Source: Flavobacterium sp. 90 (GTDB taxonomy: Bacteria; Bacteroidota; Bacteroidia; Flavobacteriales; Flavobacteriaceae). Taken from it: a stretch of DNA of 64,000 bases. The first letter of the stretch is position 1; every line of letters starts with the position of its first letter. Made by a program: the position numbers and the translations under genes. The stretch covers positions 1,178,001 to 1,242,000 of the forward strand of contig NZ_SMGE01000001.1 of the NCBI RefSeq assembly GCF_004339525.1, given 5' to 3'. Positions 16,463 through 25,000 of the stretch are shown piece by piece. The notes beneath the pieces were generated by a model that saw nothing but the letters and a program-made list of their open reading frames with translations, searched no databases and was not told the origin of the DNA.

Positions 16463-17440
16463 TTATTTTTTTCTTTCAATAACGTAGTTCACCATCAAAA
16501 TCAAAGCATCTTTAAACTCAGAATCTTCAAAGTTTTGAAGTAACGAAAGTGCTTCTTGCTGAAATTCGATCATTTTATTTTCGGCGTAAGCCAAACCATT
16601 ATTGTTTTTTACAAAGGCAATAACTTCTTTGACGCGCTTCTTGTCTTTATTGTGGTTTTTGATGGAGTTTATCAACCACTTTTTTTCTTGCGGAGTACAA
16701 GTATTTAAAACATGAATCAAAGGCAAAGTCATTTTTTGCTCTTTAATATCGATTCCTGTTGGTTTACCGATTGCTTCTTCGCTATAATCGAATAAATCGT
16801 CTTTGATTTGAAAAGCCATTCCGATTAACTCACCAAATTTGCGCATATTCTCAACCTGAGCATCATCTTCAATTACTGATTTTGCACCAAGCGCGCAACA
16901 AGCAGCAATAAGTGTTGCAGTTTTCTTTCGGATGATTTCGTAATATACTTCTTCGGTAATATCAAGTCTTCTAGCTTTTTCGATTTGAAGTAATTCACCT
17001 TCGCTCATTTCACGAACGGCAACAGAAATGATTCGGAGTAAATCAAAATCACCATTATCGATAGAAAGCAACAAACCTTTAGACAATAAATAATCCCCGA
17101 CTAAAACGGCAATTTTATTTTTCCAAAGTGCATTTATAGAGAAAAATCCGCGGCGGCGATTGCTATCATCCACCACATCATCATGTACTAAAGTTGCGGT
17201 ATGAATAAGCTCAATTACAGATGCACCACGATACGTTCGCTCATTTACGATACCTTCTGAAACCATTTTGGCAGTTAGAAAAACAAACATCGGACGCATT
17301 TGTTTCCCTTTTCTATTTACTATATAATAGGTAATACGGTTCAGTAAAGCCACCTTTGAGGTCATCGATTCATGGAACTTTTTTTCAAAAAGTTCCATCT
17401 CGTTAAAAATGGGCTGTTTTATTTGAGAAGTAATATTCAT
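16463..17440 (-). CDS. ispB: Polyprenyl (octaprenyl-type) diphosphate synthase
   Basis: Trans-isoprenyl chain elongation enzyme making the side chain of respiratory quinones. The first aspartate-rich motif DDVVDD is at 87-92, preceded by the conserved LIHTATLVH and followed by RRR. The second is in FQIKDDLFDY at about residue 215, followed by GKPTGIDIKEQKMTLP. At 325 aa it has the usual length. Product chain length cannot be fixed by eye; menaquinone side-chain synthesis is the likely use in this lineage. A -7 element lies 8 nt from the ATG, implying a very short leader. Confidence 0.92.
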   Translation of the reverse strand: MNITSQIKQPIFNEMELFEKKFHESMTSKVALLNRITYYIVNRKGKQMRPMFVFLTAKMVSEGIVNERTYRGASVIELIHTATLVHDDVVDDSNRRRGFFSINALWKNKIAVLVGDYLLSKGLLLSIDNGDFDLLRIISVAVREMSEGELLQIEKARRLDITEEVYYEIIRKKTATLIAACCALGAKSVIEDDAQVENMRKFGELIGMAFQIKDDLFDYSEEAIGKPTGIDIKEQKMTLPLIHVLNTCTPQEKKWLINSIKNHNKDKKRVKEVIAFVKNNNGLAYAENKMIEFQQEALSLLQNFEDSEFKDALILMVNYVIERKK

Positions 17441-17448
17441 TTCGATCC

Positions 17449-17456
17449 CAAATATA
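17449..17456 (-). promoter_or_regulatory. -7 element for ispB
   Basis: TATATTTG on the minus strand, 8 nt before the ATG, so the 5' leader should be only a few bases. Confidence 0.5.
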
Positions 17457-17602
17457 CTATTTTAAATAAAAAAACGTTGTCTATTTTAAGTTAGTATAAC
17501 AATAATTTAAGTATTAACTCAAAAAAACTCTACCAAGAACATTTTTCATAAAGCCTAATTTGAATTCATTATTTAAAAGTAAAACCATTTAAACTATTTA
17601 CT

Positions 17603-18463
17603 ATGAAAACAAAAGTTTTATTTATTGGAACATTAGTCGCTTTATCTTTTTTTATTAGTTGTAATTCTGATGAAAAAACAAATGACGGAACTACTACGGC
17701 AATTTCGAACAATGAAATTATTACAGCTTCTAAAATTGATGCTTCAATTGAAGATGTTACTAATATTGCCGAAGATCAATTTAACGCACAACAAAATACT
17801 ACTGCTAAACCCGGCGGCCCTGTAAAAAACTTTTTACCGAGTTGTGCTACTATTACAACAGTTTTAACGAATAACACGTGGACAAAAACGGTTGATTTTG
17901 GTGTTGAAGGATGTACGCTTGATAACGGAAACGTGGTTAAAGGAAAAATGGTTATTTCTTTTGCTAACGATTTCTCTGCCTCTACTCAAACCATAAGCTA
18001 TACTTTTGACGGTTTTTATCATAATGGCAAAAAACTTCAAGGAAGTAAAAGCATCGTTAGAACTATTAAAACAACTAATTTATTGGCAACAGCGCATCCG
18101 GTTTCTACTGCAACAATCGATATGACGATTACTTTTGATGATGGCGGCGTTTATACCCGAAAAGGCTCACTGGTAAAAGAAATGGTTACGGGATATGATA
18201 CTTGGTTTAATTGGGAAGACAATGCATATTTAGTAACCGGAAGCGGAACAACTACTTTTCCGAACGGAGATACTTTTTCAGCAGAAATTACAACTCCTCT
18301 TGAATTTGACTCTTCATGCAGAAAACCATTTGCTGTAAAAGGTGTTGTTTCTATTACCAAAAATGGAACTACTGCCGTGGTTGATTATGGCGATGGAAAT
18401 TGTGATACTCTTGCCAAAGTAACCAAAGATGGCGTAACGGAAGAAATTGATTTGAAAAAATAA
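17603..18463 (+). CDS. Lipoprotein of unknown function
   Basis: A 286-residue predicted lipoprotein with the signal LFIGTLVALSFFISC and the lipobox cysteine at about 20. The mature part starts with a Thr/Asn-rich linker followed by a beta-rich domain containing several cysteines (LPSCATI, VEGCTL, SSCRKPF, GNCDTL) and repeated D/G-turns. It ends KVTKDGVTEEIDLKK. The spaced cysteines may form disulphides in the envelope. No family is recognised with confidence, and no neighbour suggests a role. Confidence 0.7.
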   Translation: MKTKVLFIGTLVALSFFISCNSDEKTNDGTTTAISNNEIITASKIDASIEDVTNIAEDQFNAQQNTTAKPGGPVKNFLPSCATITTVLTNNTWTKTVDFGVEGCTLDNGNVVKGKMVISFANDFSASTQTISYTFDGFYHNGKKLQGSKSIVRTIKTTNLLATAHPVSTATIDMTITFDDGGVYTRKGSLVKEMVTGYDTWFNWEDNAYLVTGSGTTTFPNGDTFSAEITTPLEFDSSCRKPFAVKGVVSITKNGTTAVVDYGDGNCDTLAKVTKDGVTEEIDLKK

Positions 18464-18535
18464 GAATCCTTTTTTTATATAATGATGCGATCAGATGTTC
18501 CTATGGAACAAATTCACTTTGTCAATATTTTTTTT

Positions 18536-18722
18536 TCTACCGATCAATTATTCCTAGCGGAATATCCTGGAGAGATCATATTTCGGTCGACATGCTATTT
18601 TTCTACCAATATCTAATTCCTAGCGGAATATCCCGGAGAGATCATATTTCGGTCGACGTCCTTTTTTTCTACCAATATCTAATTCCTAGCGGAATATCTC
18701 GGAGAGATTATATATTGGTAGA
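18536..18722. repeat. Three 66-bp structured repeats
   Basis: Units start at 18536, 18602 and 18668, exactly 66 bp apart; the third ends without its spacer at about 18722. Each unit has an outer stem (TCTACC.. / ..GGT.GA), an inner hairpin ATTCCTAGCGGAAT (18550-18563, 18616-18629, 18682-18695) and a second inner hairpin around ATCTCGGAGAGAT. In unit 3 the outer stem is a perfect 11-bp pair (18668-18678 / 18712-18722). Flanking hairpins GTTCCTATGGAAC (18497-18509) and GTCCCGTAGGGAC (18748-18760) fill the rest of the 330-bp gap. Confidence 0.85.
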
Positions 18723-18793
18723 CAAACAATTCATTAAATGTATTTTTGTCCCGTAGGGACTACATAAATATTGCATACATCACTAATCGAAAT

Positions 18794-19837
18794 TTATCCT
18801 TCTTTATTTGCCAATTGTCCGCAAGCTGCATCGATATCTTTTCCGCGGCTGCGACGTACTTTTACTACAACTCCAATATTTTCTAAAGCTTTTATATAAG
18901 CCATAATAGATTCTTCTGAAGCTTGTTGAAACTCTCCGTCATCAATTGGATTATATTCGATTAGATTTACTTTACACGGAACATATTTACAGAACTTTAC
19001 TAATGCGTCGATTGAAGCTTTATCATCATTGATTCCTTTCCAAACTACATATTCGTATGAAATCTTATTCTTTGTTTTTCTGTACCAATATTCTAATGAT
19101 TCTCTCAAATCTGCCAGTGGAAAATTTTTGCTGAAAGGCATAATTCGCGCACGAACTTCGTCAATTGCCGAGTGTAAAGAAACCGCCAATTTGAATTTTA
19201 CATCATCATCAGCCATTTTCTTGATCATTTTTGGAATTCCTGAAGTCGAAACCATAATACGTTTTGGAGACATTCCTAAACCTTCCGGCGACGTAATCAT
19301 ATCGATGGCTTTGATTACATTATTATAATTCATCAAAGGTTCGCCCATTCCCATAAAAACAATATTCGAAAGCGGATGATTGTGATACAAACGGCTTTCT
19401 TTATCAATTGCAATAACCTGATCGTAGATTTCTCCCGGCTCCAGATTACGCATTCTTTTTAATCGTGAAGTTGCACAGAAATTACAATCCAAACTACAAC
19501 CAACCTGACTTGAAACACAAGCTGTTGTTCTGGTTTCTGTTGGAATCAAAACTGATTCCACAACTAATCCATCATGCAAACGAACGGCATTTTTTACGGT
19601 TCCGTCGCTGCTTCGTTGCATTGTATCAACCTTAATATGATTGATCACAAAATTATCCTCCAGCATAGAACGTGTTGCTTTGGCAACATTGGTCATATCA
19701 TCAAAACTATGTGCTCCTTTGCTCCATAACCATTCATACACTTGATTTCCGCGAAAAGCTTTGTCATTATTTGCGACAAAAAAATCGCGCAATTGATCTT
19801 TTGATAAGGCTCTTATGTCTTTTTTCTCGATTTGCAT
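18794..19837 (-). CDS. rlmN: 23S rRNA (adenine2503-C2)-methyltransferase
   Basis: Radical-SAM enzyme that methylates A2503 of 23S rRNA and A37 of some tRNAs. The [4Fe-4S] motif is C114, C118, C121 (GCSLDCNFC). The catalytic pair includes C339 near the C-terminus (DAACGQLA). The MGMGEPL SAM motif and the GLGMSPKRIMVSTSGI stretch are present. At 347 aa it is complete. The -7 element lies only 4 nt before the ATG, so the message may be leaderless. Confidence 0.96.
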   Translation of the reverse strand: MQIEKKDIRALSKDQLRDFFVANNDKAFRGNQVYEWLWSKGAHSFDDMTNVAKATRSMLEDNFVINHIKVDTMQRSSDGTVKNAVRLHDGLVVESVLIPTETRTTACVSSQVGCSLDCNFCATSRLKRMRNLEPGEIYDQVIAIDKESRLYHNHPLSNIVFMGMGEPLMNYNNVIKAIDMITSPEGLGMSPKRIMVSTSGIPKMIKKMADDDVKFKLAVSLHSAIDEVRARIMPFSKNFPLADLRESLEYWYRKTKNKISYEYVVWKGINDDKASIDALVKFCKYVPCKVNLIEYNPIDDGEFQQASEESIMAYIKALENIGVVVKVRRSRGKDIDAACGQLANKEG

Positions 19838-19841
19838 GGTG

Positions 19842-19849
19842 CAAATTTA
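19842..19849 (-). promoter_or_regulatory. -7 element abutting the rlmN start codon
   Basis: TAAATTTG on the minus strand is followed by CACC and then ATG. The rest of the 318-bp gap 19838-20155 holds the yceI control module. Confidence 0.5.
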
Positions 19850-20017
19850 AGTATTTGTTCATTTCTAATCCTAAAAACTGCAATACAATCTCAAAAAATG
19901 ATGAATTAGAAACAAAGAATACTTTCAATAAAACAAAAAATCTATAAAATTTATAAGTTTTTGCTGACTAATAAAAAGAGTCGTAGCTATATATACAATC
20001 TTAATAAAATTTTAACA

Positions 20018-20061
20018 ATGATTTTTATCATTTCCTTTTTTAGGTATCCAGAATAAATTTG
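20018..20061 (+). promoter_or_regulatory. Palindromic operator plus -7 element upstream of the first yceI gene
   Basis: ATGATTTTTATCAT (20018-20031) contains TGA-N6-TCA, the layout of CRP/FNR-family sites. The -7 element TAAATTTG is at 20054-20061. The palindrome centre would sit near -41.5 if transcription starts about 5 nt after the -7 element, the class II activator position. The same module recurs at 20902-20945. Confidence 0.6.
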
Positions 20062-20155
20062 ATCCAGGAAATAAGATCAGTTTTTAATTCTACGACCACT
20101 AATAGAATCACAATACTTCCTTATTTAAAGATTAACCTAATAATACCACATTAAA

Positions 20156-20716
20156 ATGAAAACAATTAAACCTATTTTATTGACCATTATTTTCACAACA
20201 ATGGCATTACAGACCAATGCACAAAAAAACTATACCGTAAATACAAAATCGACTTTTGAAGTTGCCGGGACTTCTACTGTGCACGATTGGGTAATGAAAT
20301 CTACAGAAGGAGCTGGTACTGCAAATTTAACCGTTAAAGATTCTAAACTAGCAGGCTTAAATAGCTTAACAATTACGTTGCCGGCAGAAAGCTTAAAAAG
20401 CAATAAGACGAGTATGGATCAGGTGGCGTACGAAGCATTAGACACAGAAACGCACCAAACAATTGAATACGTTTTAAAATCTGCAGAAAAAATCAACGAA
20501 ACAATTTGGGTTCTAACCGGAACTTATACAATTGCCGGCATTAGCAAAGAATACAAAACTCAGGTAAGAGTAACGACAGATAACGGAACTTTTATTTTAC
20601 AGGGTTCTAACCAAATTACTTTTGGCGATTTTGAAATGACACCACCCAAAGCAGCTCTTGGAGTTGTTAAAACAGGAAAAGACTTAACGCTAATCTTCAA
20701 TATCATTTTAAGCTAG
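20156..20716 (+). CDS. YceI-family exported protein (copy 1)
   Basis: A 186-residue protein with a signal peptide of about 22 residues (ending LQTNAQ) and a YceI-like lipocalin-fold domain. Landmarks are STFEVAGTSTVHDWVM near the start, the EYVLKSAEKINETIW strand pair and GTYTIAGISKEYKTQVRV. YceI proteins are periplasmic beta-barrels that bind polyisoprenoid-type lipids in known structures; the ligand here is unknown. It is closely related to copy 2 at 21019, and both share the upstream palindrome. The 302-bp gap after it holds the second control module and nothing else that I can see. Confidence 0.87.
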   Translation: MKTIKPILLTIIFTTMALQTNAQKNYTVNTKSTFEVAGTSTVHDWVMKSTEGAGTANLTVKDSKLAGLNSLTITLPAESLKSNKTSMDQVAYEALDTETHQTIEYVLKSAEKINETIWVLTGTYTIAGISKEYKTQVRVTTDNGTFILQGSNQITFGDFEMTPPKAALGVVKTGKDLTLIFNIILS

Positions 20717-20901
20717 ATAAATCAAAATAGAAATCAATTTTTCGATTACTACGAACAATCACTCGATTTTGAAATTATTAACTAAAACTTAAAAAAAAAT
20801 CTATTTAACAAAAATAAACTTCCTTTTTTATTGATTTGATCAATTGGGAAAAACTTGAAAACGTTGTAGTTATTAAATACATTTTTAATAAAAGTTTAAC
20901 A

Positions 20902-20945
20902 ATGATTTTTATCATAATTATTCCTTAATGATCCCTATAAATTTG
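20902..20945 (+). promoter_or_regulatory. Second copy of the palindrome plus -7 module, upstream of yceI copy 2
   Basis: The same 14-bp palindrome (20902-20915) and TAAATTTG (20938-20945), with the same 36-bp offset between their starts as at 20018-20061. The shared word extends upstream as TTTAACA. Confidence 0.6.
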
Positions 20946-21018
20946 ATACAAGTTAAAAGCATTATTAGTACTAAGATAAAATTGACTTAAGAATTAACAC
21001 TTCAAATAATAAAGAACC

Positions 21019-21588
21019 ATGAAAGCGATTAGAATAAAATTACTAGCCTTAACAATTTCCTTTTTAGGAATAACTTCAATAGCAACTGCACAAAAAAGTT
21101 ATGCTTTAGATAGCAAATCTACATTTTCTGTTTTGGGAACATCAACCTTACATGACTGGGAAATGAAATCAAGTTCCGGAACGGGAACGGCAAGCTTTTC
21201 AATTGCAAATTCTAAACTAACAGATATCGACGCTTTATCTATAACCCTTTTATCAGAAAGCATAAAAAGTGAGAAAAAAAGCATGGATAAAGTAGCCTAC
21301 GAAACTTTAAAAACTGACAAACAAAAAAATATTAAATATGTTCTTAAATCTGCCGAAAAAGTAAACGAAACAACTTGGACTCTAACCGGAACTTATACCA
21401 TTGCAGGTGTAAGCAAAGAATACAAAACAACTGTAAAAACGACTGTTACAGCAAATGGAGTAAATATTCAGGGATCAAATAAAATCACTTTTGCTGATTT
21501 TGGAATGAAGTCTCCAACCGCTTTACTAGGCACTATTAAAACCGGTCAGGATTTGACCATAAAATTCAATTTAAACTTTAATTTATAA
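21019..21588 (+). CDS. YceI-family exported protein (copy 2)
   Basis: A 189-residue paralogue of the gene at 20156. The signal peptide is about 1-24 (ending SIATAQ), and the body has STFSVLGTSTLHDWEMKSS, KYVLKSAEKVNETTW and TYTIAGVSKEYKTTVKT aligned with copy 1. It is predicted to be periplasmic and lipid-binding by family. It is first in a tight unit: the porin gene starts 5 nt after its stop and the third YceI gene follows. The close similarity plus the duplicated promoter suggests a local gene duplication that included the control region. Confidence 0.87.
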   Translation: MKAIRIKLLALTISFLGITSIATAQKSYALDSKSTFSVLGTSTLHDWEMKSSSGTGTASFSIANSKLTDIDALSITLLSESIKSEKKSMDKVAYETLKTDKQKNIKYVLKSAEKVNETTWTLTGTYTIAGVSKEYKTTVKTTVTANGVNIQGSNKITFADFGMKSPTALLGTIKTGQDLTIKFNLNFNL

Positions 21589-21593
21589 ACGCC

Positions 21594-22976
21594 ATGAAAA
21601 AGTTCTATCTCCTATTTATTGCATTAGCAGGCACCTTTGCTACTAATGCGCAACAACTTAGCTTTGGACATATTCAGAACCAAGTTCCTCGTGACCAAAG
21701 AGCTATTAATGTTTTCGACGTTAGAAAAGATACAACCGCCTACAAAGGTATAAGTATCGATTTGGGTGGTGCATTTGCATTACAATTTCAAGCTATAAAT
21801 TCGTTCAACGATCAAAGAGATTTAACTGGAGCTAATGCAGATTACAGATTAAACAATCTAACAAACGACTTTAATTTACCTAATGCAAACATGACCATTG
21901 GTGCTCAATTGGCAGATGGTGTACGCGTAAACTTAGATATGTATCTTGCTTCCAGACACCATCACGAAACTTGGGTACAAGGTGGATATTTGCAAATTGA
22001 CAAATTAGATTTCATTAAAAAAGGTCTTCTTGAAGACGTTATGAAATATACAACGATCAAAATTGGTCAAATGGAAAATAATTATGGTGATGCGCATTTT
22101 AGAAGAAGCAACAACGCTTATACTATAACAAACCCTTTTATTGGAAACAATATCATGGACGCTTTTACTACTGAAATGGGAGCTGAAATATACTATAACA
22201 GAAGCGGTTTTATAAGTATGATTGGAGTAACAAATTCTAAATTAAATCAAAATGTACAAGAAGTTATTCCTGGAACGCCTACAGAACTTGCTCCTGATCA
22301 AAATACAACCATTAGTCCTACGATTTTGGCTAAGTTAGGTTGGGACAAACAAATTGATAGCGATTTAAGAATCAGACTTACAGGATCTTTATATCATGTA
22401 TCAAATTCTAGCGGAAACTTATATTCTTCTGACAGAGCTGGAAGCCGTTTTTATAGTGTTATGACACACGCAGGAACAATTGGTTACCCGAGTTCAAACA
22501 TTTTAGATTCTGAAAGTAACAAAGATACCGGTAGATTTAATCCGGGATTTGGAAACTGGGCAACTTCTTACATGATTAACCCGTTTGTAAAATATAAAGG
22601 TTTCGAATTCTTTGGAACTCTTGAATTTGCTTCCGGAGGTGATTATAAAGGAACAGATGATACACGTAATGTCAACCAATATGTTGGAGATTTAGTATAT
22701 CGTTTTGGTAGCCACGAAAATTTATATGTAGGCGCAAGATACAACTTAGTAGATGGTAAATTAAGAAATTCTGATGCCGAAGCTGTTCAGGTAAATAGAT
22801 TTGAAGCTGCTGCAGGTTGGTTTATGACTAAAAATATCCTTGCAAAACTTTCATATGTACAACAGAATTATAAAAACTACCAACAATTTGGAAACGTAGG
22901 CGGAGTTTCAATGCCTAATGATTTCTACGGAGGAAAATTTGAAGGACTAATGTTTGAAGCTACAATTTCATTCTAA
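21594..22976 (+). CDS. Outer-membrane porin-like protein
   Basis: A 460-residue exported protein with a signal peptide of about 19 residues (LFIALAGTFATNAQ) and then beta-rich sequence with alternating aromatics and Gly/Asn turns to a terminal phenylalanine (GLMFEATISF). That is the usual signature of a large beta-barrel. It resembles porins whose substrate cannot be inferred, and no plug domain or TonB box is visible. Placed between two YceI-family genes in one operon, it may act with them in uptake or export of a hydrophobic or small compound. That link is inference. Confidence 0.78.
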   Translation: MKKFYLLFIALAGTFATNAQQLSFGHIQNQVPRDQRAINVFDVRKDTTAYKGISIDLGGAFALQFQAINSFNDQRDLTGANADYRLNNLTNDFNLPNANMTIGAQLADGVRVNLDMYLASRHHHETWVQGGYLQIDKLDFIKKGLLEDVMKYTTIKIGQMENNYGDAHFRRSNNAYTITNPFIGNNIMDAFTTEMGAEIYYNRSGFISMIGVTNSKLNQNVQEVIPGTPTELAPDQNTTISPTILAKLGWDKQIDSDLRIRLTGSLYHVSNSSGNLYSSDRAGSRFYSVMTHAGTIGYPSSNILDSESNKDTGRFNPGFGNWATSYMINPFVKYKGFEFFGTLEFASGGDYKGTDDTRNVNQYVGDLVYRFGSHENLYVGARYNLVDGKLRNSDAEAVQVNRFEAAAGWFMTKNILAKLSYVQQNYKNYQQFGNVGGVSMPNDFYGGKFEGLMFEATISF

Positions 22977-22983
22977 AGAAAAA

Positions 22984-23535
22984 ATGAATACGAGATTTTT
23001 TATCTTAATTATGGGTTTAGCAATTTTCTTTTTATTAGGAAGTGCTAAACCCACTTTTTTAGCAGAAGATACAACTTTGGTAATAAATAAAATTAAAATA
23101 GAAATTACCGGACTATCAACTGTAGGCAAATACAATTGCTCAAATACCTTTTCTATAAAAGATACGATATATATAAATTCCGCTAAAAAGAACGCTTTTA
23201 ATACCGAGATTAAAATGTCTGATTTTGATTGTGGAAACAAAATAATGACAAAAGATTTACAAGGTACAGTGAAGGTAAAAAAATTCCCAAACAGTAAAGT
23301 TTATCTAACAGACATACAATCAAATGGTAAAAACTACAAATGCAATCTTAATTTTTACATCACAGATAAAACAGTGAAGTACAAAGATTTTATTCTATAC
23401 AATACTGATAAAAAAGTTGAAGGCACTATTAATTTAAAATTTTCTGATCTTGAAATGGAGGCTCCAGTGAAAATGGCCGGTTTAATAAAAGTCAAGGATG
23501 AAATCGTAATTAATTTTAGTTTGTACAAAAGTTAG
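22984..23535 (+). CDS. YceI-like exported protein (copy 3, divergent)
   Basis: A 183-residue protein starting at the ATG at 22984, 7 nt after the porin stop. A longer in-frame reading from a TTG at 22954 inside the porin gene is less likely, because the signal peptide (NTRFFILIMGLAIFFLLGSA) begins at the ATG. The body has the YceI layout (ITGLSTVGKYNCSNTF at the front, SDLEMEAPVKMAGLIKVKDEIVINF at the end) but is remote from copies 1 and 2 and has three cysteines, two possibly paired. It completes the yceI-porin-yceI operon. Confidence 0.75.
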   Translation: MNTRFFILIMGLAIFFLLGSAKPTFLAEDTTLVINKIKIEITGLSTVGKYNCSNTFSIKDTIYINSAKKNAFNTEIKMSDFDCGNKIMTKDLQGTVKVKKFPNSKVYLTDIQSNGKNYKCNLNFYITDKTVKYKDFILYNTDKKVEGTINLKFSDLEMEAPVKMAGLIKVKDEIVINFSLYKS

Positions 23536-23588
23536 ATAAACTAAAAAGCAAATCCCCCAAATTGTTTTTTAATTACATCTAAACTTAG

Positions 23589-23617
23589 AAAAGGTGTCTC
23601 TCATTGAGATACCTTTT
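23589..23617 (+). terminator. Terminator after the YceI-porin operon
   Basis: A 12-bp stem AAAAGGTGTCTC / GAGATACCTTTT with one G-T wobble and a TCATT loop, ending in a T-rich stretch. Confidence 0.75.
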
Positions 23618-23790
23618 CGTTTTAAAAAACTTTTAGATTTTTTTTTGAAATTATAAAATTTGGCACAAGAATTGTCTTGCTCTCAAAAGGAAAATAACCT
23701 TACAAAGCGCGCAATCATTTTAAAATTTGTATCTTTATTTTTCAGCTTTATAACCTTTAAATTTTTATAACCTAAAAAGATCCATTCACT

Positions 23791-24156
23791 ATGAAAAAAC
23801 AAATTTTAAGCTTGGCTGTTGTTGCTTTATTAGCGTTCGCTGTACAATCATGCGAGAAAAAAGAGCCAAAACCAGCAGAAGATGAACTAACTCTTGGAAA
23901 CAAAGTTGATTCTCTAACAACAGATATTAAAGAGGTAAAAGACAGCGCTGTAACTAAAACAGAAGCTGCTGCGCAAGACGTAAAAGATGCTACTAAAAAA
24001 GCAGCTGACGATGTCGAAAATGCTGCTAAAAAAACAGCTACTGACGTAAAAGACGCAACAAAAAAAGGAGCTGAAAAAGTAGAAAATGCTGCGAAAGCTG
24101 CAAAAGACGGAACAGTTAAAACTGCCAAAGATGTTAACGACGCTTTGAAAAAATAA
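23791..24156 (+). CDS. Helical Lys/Ala-rich lipoprotein with LEA-like repeats
   Basis: A 121-residue predicted lipoprotein with the signal KKQILSLAVVALLAFAVQSC and the lipobox cysteine at about 21. From about residue 55 the sequence is an amphipathic A/K/D helix built of imperfect 11-residue repeats (KDATKKAADDVENAAKK, KDATKKGAEKVENAAKA), the pattern of apolipoprotein and late-embryogenesis-abundant proteins. Such proteins often bind membranes or protect against stress; no assay-level function can be named. It is monocistronic with a clear terminator. Confidence 0.75.
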   Translation: MKKQILSLAVVALLAFAVQSCEKKEPKPAEDELTLGNKVDSLTTDIKEVKDSAVTKTEAAAQDVKDATKKAADDVENAAKKTATDVKDATKKGAEKVENAAKAAKDGTVKTAKDVNDALKK

Positions 24157-24176
24157 TCTTTTCCGAATTCAATATT

Positions 24177-24206
24177 AAAACCATTCCGCAAAAACGGAAT
24201 GGTTTT
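24177..24206 (+). terminator. Terminator after the 23791 lipoprotein gene
   Basis: AAAACCATTCCG / CGGAATGGTTTT with a 6-nt loop runs into T7. Confidence 0.9.
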
Positions 24207-24237
24207 TTTATGTAAAAAAGCGAGCCAATATTTTTTG

Positions 24238-24245
24238 TATTTTTG
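24238..24245 (+). promoter_or_regulatory. -7 element for the O-methyltransferase gene
   Basis: TATTTTTG, 25 nt before the ATG and downstream of the preceding terminator. Confidence 0.45.
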
Positions 24246-24270
24246 TTTTCAAAATTGAAGACACTACAAG

Positions 24271-24912
24271 ATGCATTTTATATCACAAGACTTAGAAGAT
24301 TATATCGAGCAACATTCTGAAAACGAACCAGAATTACTAGCCAAACTTAATAAAGAAACGTACCAAAAAATACTTTTACCAAGAATGTTAAGCGGACATT
24401 TTCAAGGTCGTGTTTTGAGTATGTTATCTAAATTAATTCGTCCGGTTAATATTCTCGAAATCGGAACTTATACTGGTTATGCCGCTTTATGTTTATGCGA
24501 AGGAATGCAGGAAAATGGTCAATTACATACTATTGACATTAAAGAAGAATTGGTAGACTTTCAACGCAAGTATTTTGACGCATCGCCTTGGGGAAATCAA
24601 ATTTTTCAGCATTTAGGAGAAGCCGTTGATATTATTCCAACTTTGGACGTCAAGTTTGATTTGGTTTTTATCGACGCCGACAAAGAAAACTACTTAAACT
24701 ACTGGGAAATGATTGTACCGAAAATGAATAAAGGCGGAATCATTTTATCTGACAATGTTTTATGGAGCGGAAAAATACTAGAACCGGTTCACCCAAATGA
24801 TGTTAGCACAAAAGTGCTTTTAGAATACAATCTATTATTGAAAAACGATCCAAGAGTTGAGACCGTTTTATTACCAATTCGTGATGGTTTGACGGTTAGT
24901 AGAGTACTTTAG
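24271..24912 (+). CDS. SAM-dependent O-methyltransferase
   Basis: A 213-residue class I methyltransferase of the catechol/caffeoyl-CoA O-methyltransferase type (YrrM-like). The SAM loop ILEIGTYTGYAALCL is at about 61-75, the acidic adenosine-binding strand is HTIDIKEE, and the metal-site region FVFIDADKENYLNYWE plus ILSDNVLW follows. The C-terminus DGLTVSRVL is typical. It is cytoplasmic and probably Mg2+-dependent. Some family members act on tRNA wobble uridines, others on small molecules, and the substrate is not decidable here. Confidence 0.88.
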   Translation: MHFISQDLEDYIEQHSENEPELLAKLNKETYQKILLPRMLSGHFQGRVLSMLSKLIRPVNILEIGTYTGYAALCLCEGMQENGQLHTIDIKEELVDFQRKYFDASPWGNQIFQHLGEAVDIIPTLDVKFDLVFIDADKENYLNYWEMIVPKMNKGGIILSDNVLWSGKILEPVHPNDVSTKVLLEYNLLLKNDPRVETVLLPIRDGLTVSRVL

Positions 24913-25000
24913 AAAAAGGTTCTGAGATTCTGAGATACTAAGGTTCTAAGTTTTCAAAAACTATTCTTGAGAATTTGATGATTAATAAAGTTCTCTAATG

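Noticed and set aside
18481..18780. A coding gene in the 330-bp gap before rlmN
   Set aside because: All frames are broken by the repeat units; the region is fully explained by hairpins and the 66-bp array.
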